DNA of 46,820 nt from NCBI GenBank assembly GCA_039030555.1, contig JBCCDY010000028.1:1-46820 (forward strand), read 5' to 3'. Of this stretch, positions 40,888 through 46,820 are shown in pieces. The notes beneath the pieces were generated by a model, which was not told the DNA's origin, made no database searches, and saw only the letters and a program-made list of their open reading frames with translations. The position numbers and the translations under genes are program-made. The first letter of the stretch is position 1. Each line of letters begins with the position of its first letter. The DNA comes from JBCCDY01 sp039030555. GTDB lineage: Bacteria; Bacteroidota; Bacteroidia; Cytophagales; Cyclobacteriaceae.

Positions 40888-43602
40888 TTAGGCTTCTAAA
40901 AATTGCCTTAAAACGTAATGAAGAATTCCTCCATGCTTATAGTATTCAACATCAATAGAAGAGTCCAATCTTACTAATGCTTTAAACTCAACTTTTGATC
41001 CATCTGATTTTTCTGCTGTCACGTCAATCATTTTTCCAGGCGTCAGTCCATCTGAAAGTCCACTGATGGAATATGTTTCATCTCCAGAGAGATTTAAGGA
41101 TTCTTGTCCTTCCCCTTTAGCAAATTGAAGTGGAAGAACCCCCATGCCTACTAAATTAGATCGGTGTATTCTTTCGTAACTTTCAGCGATTACAGCTTTA
41201 ACGCCTAACAATATAGTTCCTTTAGCTGCCCAATCACGTGAAGAGCCGGAGCCATATTCTTTACCACCAATAACTACTAGTGGAGTGTTATTTTCTTCAT
41301 ACTTTGCAGCAGCATCGAAAACGAACATTTCCTCTCCTGTCGGGTGATATTTCGTATATCCACCTTCTTTGGATGCCAGTTTATTTTTAATTCTAACATT
41401 GGCAAAGGTGCCCCTCATCATAACTTCATGATTTCCTCTACGGGATCCGTAAGAGTTAAAATCCCTTTGTTCAACACCCTTATCAACGAGGTATTGACCA
41501 GCCGGATGCTCGGGTAAAAATTTACCAGCTGGCGAAATGTGATCTGTTGTTACAGAATCTCCCAATTGTAAAAGTACCTTTGCTCCTTCGATATCTGCAG
41601 GTTCCTTAACCTCTAGATTAATATCCTTAAAGAATGGCGCTTCCTGAACATAGGTAGATTTATCATCCCATTCATACAGGCTTCCGGTAGGAGCATCAAG
41701 TGCTTGCCATGCCTCATCACCATCCATAATAGTTTCATAGGTTTTCTTATAGTCCTCCGGTGAAAGGACTTTATCCATCATTTCATTGATTTCCTGCAAT
41801 GAAGGCCAAATATCTTTCAGATAAATTTCCACGCCATTAGGGTCTGTTCCTAAAGGCTCTGTTTTCATATCGAAGTCAGTACGGCCTGCTAACGCATAAG
41901 CTACTACCAGCATTGGCGAAGCCAGGAAATTCATTTTAATGTTAGGGTGTATTCTGGCTTCGAAGTTTCTATTCCCAGATAGTACTGAAGAAACCACCAA
42001 GTCATTATCAATTACGGCCTTTTGAATTGCCGGTGGCATATCTCCGGAGTTACCAATACAGGTTGTACAGCCGTAACCAACTACGTGAAACTTCAATGCT
42101 TCTAAATAGGGTAGAAGCTCCGATTTCTGTAAATATTCTGTAACGACTCTTGAGCCAGGAGCTAAGGATGTTTTAACCCAAGGTTTTACATCTAAGCCTT
42201 TTTCAACTGCTTTTTTAGCGACTAATCCGGCTCCAATCATCACACTAGGATTACTGGTGTTGGTGCACGAAGTGATTGCTGCAACTACAACAGATGCATC
42301 ACTAAGATTGAAATTCAATCCATTAATGTTCATAGGAACTGAACGCACCTTGGAAGGAGCAACAGCAACATCACCTCCTTGATCAAACCCTCTGTCATCA
42401 AATGGTATATAGTCTCTATCGTTGTCTTTCAGCAATTCAATAATTTTCTCTTTCGACTCTCTTAACAATATTTTATCCTGAGGTCTTTTTGGCCCTGATA
42501 TAGTTGGCTCAACAGTGGAGAGATCAAGTTCAAGAGTATCCGTGTACTCAATTTCGTTCTCGTTCTCTCTCCATAGCATATTGGCTTTAGTGTAAGCCTC
42601 AACCATTGCGACATGTTCATCAGATCTATTTGTTTTTCTCATATAAGCCAATGTCTGGTCATCAACCGGCCAGTGAGTATCTGTACAACCAAATTCGGGA
42701 GACATATTTGAGATCGTAGCTCGATCAGGAACGGAAAGATTTTCAAGACCAGGTCCGAAAACCTCTACAAACTTACCTACTACTCCATAATCTCTAAGTA
42801 ATTTGGTAATGGTTAGTACAAGATCTGTTGAAGTAGCGCCTTCCGGCAATTTTCCACTTAGTCTCAAACCGATCACTTGCGGTAAAATCATATATATAGG
42901 CTGACCCAGAATAGCTGCCTCTGCTTCAATACCCCCAACACCCCAGCCTAGTACACCAATTCCATTAACCATTGGAGTATGAGAGTCGGTACCTACTAAA
43001 GTATCTGGTAGAAGATAACCATCACGTTCGATCACGCCTTTGGCTAAATATTCTAAATTAACCTGATGGCAAATACCCATACCGGGAGGGACAACATTGA
43101 AATCTTTAAAGGCTTGCTTAGCCCATTTGAAGACTCTATAGCGTTCAGCATTTCTTTCGTATTCCAGATCTACATTCTTTTTATAAGAATTCATAGTACC
43201 GAAATACTCAACCATAACGGAATGGTCTATGACTAGATCAACAGGTACTTTAGGGTTAGTTTTAGACGTATCCTTTCCTTTTCTAGCTACTTCTGATCGT
43301 ATAGAGGCAATATCAACAACAGCAGGTACACCTGTAAAATCCTGCATAAGAACTCTGGCAGGTGTATAAGGTATATCTTTTTGAGCTGCGCTGTTCTTCC
43401 AGTCCAGAAGAGTTTCCAGATGATCTTCAGTAATGGCGAAGCCATCATAATTTCGTATAGCGTTCTCTAATAATATACGTATGGAAAACGGTAACTTATT
43501 TACTGCCTTTCCTTTCTGTTGTAGATCCTTAAGACTATAATAGTGATGTGTTCCTAAGGGAGTGGTTAACTCTTTTTTTATACCAAAGAAGTCTTTGCTC
43601 AT
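40888..43602 (-). CDS. acnA: Aconitate hydratase A (AcnA/IRP type)
   Basis: 904 residues from the chosen start. It interconverts citrate and isocitrate in the TCA cycle with a [4Fe-4S] cluster. The cluster cysteines are in AAITSCTNTSNP and VGYGCTTCIGNSG. Substrate-binding and swivel-domain motifs follow (GDSVTTDHISPAG, NSYGSRRGNHEVMMRGTFAN, GGKEYGSGSSRDWAAKG). The frame extends upstream to 43632, but MSKDFFGIKK at 43602 is the usual Bacteroidota start. Single gene ending at a bidirectional terminator. Confidence 0.96.
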   Translation of the reverse strand: MSKDFFGIKKELTTPLGTHHYYSLKDLQQKGKAVNKLPFSIRILLENAIRNYDGFAITEDHLETLLDWKNSAAQKDIPYTPARVLMQDFTGVPAVVDIASIRSEVARKGKDTSKTNPKVPVDLVIDHSVMVEYFGTMNSYKKNVDLEYERNAERYRVFKWAKQAFKDFNVVPPGMGICHQVNLEYLAKGVIERDGYLLPDTLVGTDSHTPMVNGIGVLGWGVGGIEAEAAILGQPIYMILPQVIGLRLSGKLPEGATSTDLVLTITKLLRDYGVVGKFVEVFGPGLENLSVPDRATISNMSPEFGCTDTHWPVDDQTLAYMRKTNRSDEHVAMVEAYTKANMLWRENENEIEYTDTLELDLSTVEPTISGPKRPQDKILLRESKEKIIELLKDNDRDYIPFDDRGFDQGGDVAVAPSKVRSVPMNINGLNFNLSDASVVVAAITSCTNTSNPSVMIGAGLVAKKAVEKGLDVKPWVKTSLAPGSRVVTEYLQKSELLPYLEALKFHVVGYGCTTCIGNSGDMPPAIQKAVIDNDLVVSSVLSGNRNFEARIHPNIKMNFLASPMLVVAYALAGRTDFDMKTEPLGTDPNGVEIYLKDIWPSLQEINEMMDKVLSPEDYKKTYETIMDGDEAWQALDAPTGSLYEWDDKSTYVQEAPFFKDINLEVKEPADIEGAKVLLQLGDSVTTDHISPAGKFLPEHPAGQYLVDKGVEQRDFNSYGSRRGNHEVMMRGTFANVRIKNKLASKEGGYTKYHPTGEEMFVFDAAAKYEENNTPLVVIGGKEYGSGSSRDWAAKGTILLGVKAVIAESYERIHRSNLVGMGVLPLQFAKGEGQESLNLSGDETYSISGLSDGLTPGKMIDVTAEKSDGSKVEFKALVRLDSSIDVEYYKHGGILHYVLRQFLEA

Positions 43603-43986
43603 GGTTGAATAGGGAATTAGTTTATTAATCAAGTAAGATCAATTTTTTTAGCCTAAAAGAAAAATAGTAGCATTATAAAAGAGAAATTTGAAACCCTTCT
43701 AAACTAGAAAAAAACTCATTTTAACTCAGGTGTAAGTTTTCAACATAAAATGAGGGGAGATTTTCGACAATTAATCTAAATTCGTTTCATAATTATACGA
43801 ATAATGAAATTATTTTATTTCATTACTACTTGAAAAATAGATAGTTAGCTATATTTATTTAAATAAATAGTTCATAATTTACCGAAAAGTGGTTTATTTG
43901 GGTATGAGAATTACCGTTTGGCTTTAATTTTAATATTTTTGGAAGTTAATATGGGGAAGTACTTTTTTATGGGTCAAATAAGAAGT
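43603..43986. promoter_or_regulatory. A+T-rich divergent spacer between aconitase and adhesin operon
   Basis: No gene is supported. On the plus strand TATTTTTG (43934-43941) is a perfect -7 TAnnTTTG box, 45 bases before the next start; its -33 partner is unclear. An 18-bp palindrome (TATTTATTT and its complement, 43852-43869) and an inverted repeat AATGAAAT/ATTTCATT near 43803-43823 may be operators or only A+T-rich sequence. Confidence 0.4.
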
Positions 43987-44496
43987 ATGAAGTTTTTTAT
44001 AATTTTTTTAATAATTAATTTTCTTATTCCAGGTCGTGAATTGTTAGCTCAATGTGATATTAGCCTTGAGTCAAGCATTACACCCTCATGTTCGGAAAAC
44101 CCTTCAGGAAGCATTATTATCAATAAAGTAACCGGAGGCAAAAGACCTTTCATTTTTAGATGGAGTAACGGAAGTACAAAAAGAAGTCTGGATAAGCTTG
44201 AGGCTGGCGAGTATAAATTATCCATAAGCGACGCTGATGGGTGTGTCCATACTCAAAGTTTTAATATTGTGTACAGTGACCCTATTTTAGCTTCCATTGA
44301 CATAGATCAAAACTCTACCAGAGTTATTAATGCCGGTGGGAAAAAGTTGAATTTTATGCTTTTCACTTCAGGTAATCAGCTTATTAGTAATAAAGAAAGT
44401 ACTGATCGGAACACTGTTCTGAATCAGGGCGAGTACTATTATTTAATTGTTGATAATTCCGGTTGTTCCAAGCGACTTGATTTTTTAATTGAATGA
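43987..44496 (+). CDS. Exported protein with one SprB-like repeat
   Basis: 169 residues from the chosen start. The frame opens at 43918, but ATG 43987 gives a clean signal peptide (MKFFIIFLIINFLIP ... LLAQC). The mature part carries one SprB-type repeat: ITPSCSENPSGSIIINKVTG, PFIFRWSNGSTKRSLDKLEA, then GEYKLSISDADGC. SprB repeats occur in cell-surface gliding and adhesion proteins exported by type IX secretion. The stop overlaps the next start by 4 bases (ATGA), so both are translated together. Confidence 0.7.
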   Translation: MKFFIIFLIINFLIPGRELLAQCDISLESSITPSCSENPSGSIIINKVTGGKRPFIFRWSNGSTKRSLDKLEAGEYKLSISDADGCVHTQSFNIVYSDPILASIDIDQNSTRVINAGGKKLNFMLFTSGNQLISNKESTDRNTVLNQGEYYYLIVDNSGCSKRLDFLIE

Positions 44497-46820
44497 ACTT
44501 GAGGAGATTAATTTTTTGTATTTCACTTATTGCTTTATTCCATTTAGTAGGAAAGGCACAAACGGTTACCTATACAAATAGTAATCTTTCCGTCGATATT
44601 GAGGCATCTCATCCATGTGATGGTGTTTTAGACAATGGTTTTCTAGAGTTTACAATTGCAAGTTCGGATAATAATGTAAATGTTCTCGTATTTGGCCCCG
44701 GATTTACAGGGCCTGAATCATTTACTAATGTTTCAGTGGGTTCTGTGTTACGAGTAGATAATACAGCAGCGGTTGTAACTAACGGAGGTACTTCTGGAAC
44801 TTATAACTTTATTGTTACAGATTTAATTAACCCGGCTGTCAGTATTAGCACATTGGCCGATCCTGTTTCCTTTCCACCAATAACACTGGTAGACCTTGCA
44901 ACAATAACAATTACAGATGATGTTCTTACTGATAACACTGATTGTAATAACCCCGACGGCCAATTAGAGGTTTCTATTTCCGGAGGTTCACAAGCGCTTC
45001 CTGGTGGAGGAAGCTATGATTTTACCTGGTCATCAATCGATAGTGGAGCTCCGGGCTTACCTTTTTCTGGTACATTTGATGGAACTTCTTCCCTTGATTT
45101 AGTAGCGCAACTTGGTTTGGGAGGTCTACCTGGTGGAACATATACGCTCACTGTTACGGATAATTTTTCTGTTTGTGGGGCTACAATGAACTTTACGATC
45201 GCGGACCCTGTACCGAATATATTTAACGTCCAAGATCCGGGGACGCTGTGTGAAGACGAGGATTTTGAATTTATGTTAGATGGTTCTGATCCGACTATTC
45301 CTTTTACGGTAACTTATGAAGTATTCATCAATGGCTCTGGTTCTGGAATTACCTTGATAGGTGATGGAAACCCACTAACATTTATAATACCCAATGGAAC
45401 TGTAGGTCAAGGTGATTTAATAACGGTTCAAGCGACTTCTGGAATTTGTACCCCAATTTTCATGAATGGAAATATTGTTGCGGATTTCGATTTTATACCT
45501 AATGATGCGCTAGTTGTAACAGCAGCTGATCCAATAATATGTAATCCTGGAGCTACTAATATTTTGATAAATAACTCGGAGAGTGGGGTATCATATCAAC
45601 TTAGAAATGATGCAGGCGATATTAACGTAGGAAGTGCGATTTTAGGAAACGGTGCTCAGTTAAATCTCCCAACCGGGACACTTACTTCTACCACAACCTT
45701 TAATGTTTTAGCTACTAACGGATCATGCCCTCCCATTGAATTAACAACATTGGTAACTGTAACAGTTAACCAGCCTCCGGATATCTCTTTAGGTGTTATT
45801 GCGAATCCATCTACGGTATGTGAAGGAGAATCTTCTTTTATAGAGGTGGCTAGTTCTGAAGTTAATGTTTCATATCAGCTTAGAGACGACTCTGATAATA
45901 GCCCTGTAGGGATCGCAGTAATAGGAACAGGGGGCACAATAGTTTTACCAACCGGAAACCTCACAGTTACTACTACTTTTAATGTTTTAGCTTCTGTTCC
46001 TTTTTGTCCTGATGCGCAATTAACACAAACGGCTACAGTGACGGTAGATCCCGCACCGGACTTGACACTTCCTGTAAGTGCAAACCCAAGTCCGATTTGC
46101 TCCGGTGAATCGAGCCAGATTTTTGTCGATAACTCAGAAATAGGAGTAGACTATCAACTGAGAGTAGGAACAACTAACGTAGGTGCCGTAGTGCCTGGTG
46201 ATGGAGCGCAGCTAGCATTTCCAACAGGTAGTTTGACAGCAACTACTGTGTTTAATATCCTTGCAATAAGAGGAGCCTGTATGCTTCAGCTTGATAATAC
46301 GGCTGAAGTAATTGTAAATCCACTTCCGGTAATAGTTATTGGTAGTAACTCTCCTTTATGTATAGGTGATGATTTGATATTAACTGAGTCTGGAGGAGAT
46401 GCGATAAGTTGGTCTTGGACAGGCCCAGACGGTTTTACTTCAACGGATCAGAATCCAATGATTACATCTGTAACATTAGCTGCATCGGGAGTTTATACTG
46501 TGACGGTTACGGACGTAAATGGCTGTATGGATACAGATAATGTTAATGTGATTGTTAATGACCTACCAGTCGCAAATGATGTTAATTTAGGAGACGTTTG
46601 CGACCAGTCTATTCTTGATCTAACTTTAAACGAAGGCGCGATTAACGGCGGAGCGGGAATAACATACAATTACTTCGAGGACATCAACCTGACAGTTGCC
46701 GTAGCGGACCCAACGAGCGTGCTGATTACAGCGAGCACAAGCTTTTTTGTATTAGTACAAGATGGAGTTACGGGTTGTCAGGACACCGCAGCGATATCGG
46801 TGACGGCAGTACCTTTACCC
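44493..46820 (+). CDS. Large surface adhesin with Ig-like repeats, right end cut by window
   Basis: 776 codons are open from ATG 44493 to the window edge. A signal peptide (MNLRRLIFCISLIALFHLVG, KAQT) opens it. An SprB-like region around residues 140-230 follows (DCNNPDGQLEVSISGG, GGTYTLTVTD). Then come at least three related 90-residue modules at about 45505-45780, 45781-46055 and 46056-46325, each with SGVSYQLR-like, LPTGTLTSTTTFNVLA-like and C-terminal VTVNPLP-like segments. An Ig/PKD-like module with WSWTGPDGFTSTDQNP and GVYTVTVTDVNGC follows. A type IX sorting domain is expected at the missing C-terminus. Confidence 0.82.
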   Translation, partial: MNLRRLIFCISLIALFHLVGKAQTVTYTNSNLSVDIEASHPCDGVLDNGFLEFTIASSDNNVNVLVFGPGFTGPESFTNVSVGSVLRVDNTAAVVTNGGTSGTYNFIVTDLINPAVSISTLADPVSFPPITLVDLATITITDDVLTDNTDCNNPDGQLEVSISGGSQALPGGGSYDFTWSSIDSGAPGLPFSGTFDGTSSLDLVAQLGLGGLPGGTYTLTVTDNFSVCGATMNFTIADPVPNIFNVQDPGTLCEDEDFEFMLDGSDPTIPFTVTYEVFINGSGSGITLIGDGNPLTFIIPNGTVGQGDLITVQATSGICTPIFMNGNIVADFDFIPNDALVVTAADPIICNPGATNILINNSESGVSYQLRNDAGDINVGSAILGNGAQLNLPTGTLTSTTTFNVLATNGSCPPIELTTLVTVTVNQPPDISLGVIANPSTVCEGESSFIEVASSEVNVSYQLRDDSDNSPVGIAVIGTGGTIVLPTGNLTVTTTFNVLASVPFCPDAQLTQTATVTVDPAPDLTLPVSANPSPICSGESSQIFVDNSEIGVDYQLRVGTTNVGAVVPGDGAQLAFPTGSLTATTVFNILAIRGACMLQLDNTAEVIVNPLPVIVIGSNSPLCIGDDLILTESGGDAISWSWTGPDGFTSTDQNPMITSVTLAASGVYTVTVTDVNGCMDTDNVNVIVNDLPVANDVNLGDVCDQSILDLTLNEGAINGGAGITYNYFEDINLTVAVADPTSVLITASTSFFVLVQDGVTGCQDTAAISVTAVPLP

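Noticed and set aside
43852..43869. 18-bp perfect palindrome TATTTATTT and complement as a regulator site
   Set aside because: Made only of A and T in a very A+T-rich spacer, so chance is likely; kept only as a note in the spacer entry.
1..46820. CRISPR arrays, phage genes, intact transposases
   Set aside because: No regularly spaced direct repeats and no recognisable cas, phage structural or transposase proteins were found.

Overview
The window looks like chromosome of a marine-type Bacteroidota, most likely order Cytophagales. The signs are a SusC/SusD pair, several Bacteroidota-typical families (DUF2911, DUF4407, DUF6265, SprB-like repeats), promoters of the TTTG/TAnnTTTG type, A+T-rich spacers and weak Shine-Dalgarno signals. 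No tRNA, rRNA, CRISPR array or intact insertion sequence was seen. The species cannot be named from the sequence alone.

Layout. Positions 1-4461 hold a small alpha-glucan locus: a GH31 glycosidase cut by the left edge, a GH13 alpha-amylase, and a divergent AraC-type regulator. About 4.5-14 kb is an accessory zone with long spacers, gene remnants and related palindromic repeats. It carries a DUF1566 lipoprotein, a MetR-like HTH fused to a methyltransferase, a cupin, a SnoaL-like protein, a Crp/Fnr regulator, a lipocalin-like lipoprotein, DUF2200, DUF6265 and three VOC proteins. A 40-bp imperfect direct repeat brackets 6513-13688. Positions 14-19.3 kb hold ordinary envelope genes, an orphan Imm63-type immunity protein, a broken GNAT gene and a TMEM175-type channel.

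Positions 19.4-27.6 kb are a complete tryptophan operon on the minus strand. In transcription order it reads leader peptide with attenuator, trpE, trpG, a repeat-rich gap, trpD, trpC, trpF, trpB, an AbrB/MazE-like gene, trpA, and a type I-beta DAHP synthase that feeds the shikimate pathway. The leader was not an obvious ORF: an 18-residue peptide with Trp-Ser-Trp-Trp, followed by a terminator hairpin touching trpE and a possible antiterminator.

Positions 27.7-34.3 kb hold DUF2911, a membrane J-domain protein, a disulfide-less pyridine-nucleotide oxidoreductase converging on an iodotyrosine-deiodinase-like flavoprotein, and a TetR / ABC1-kinase / TPR-lipoprotein set. Positions 34.4-39.8 kb hold a three-gene uptake operon (Calx-beta-like lipoprotein, SusC, SusD). 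After it come a CoA-type Nudix hydrolase and aconitase. The right end starts an SprB-like/Ig-repeat adhesin operon that continues beyond the window.

The most noteworthy items are the trp attenuator, the MetR-HTH/methyltransferase fusion, the repeat family around the accessory island, and the AbrB-like gene inside the trp operon.
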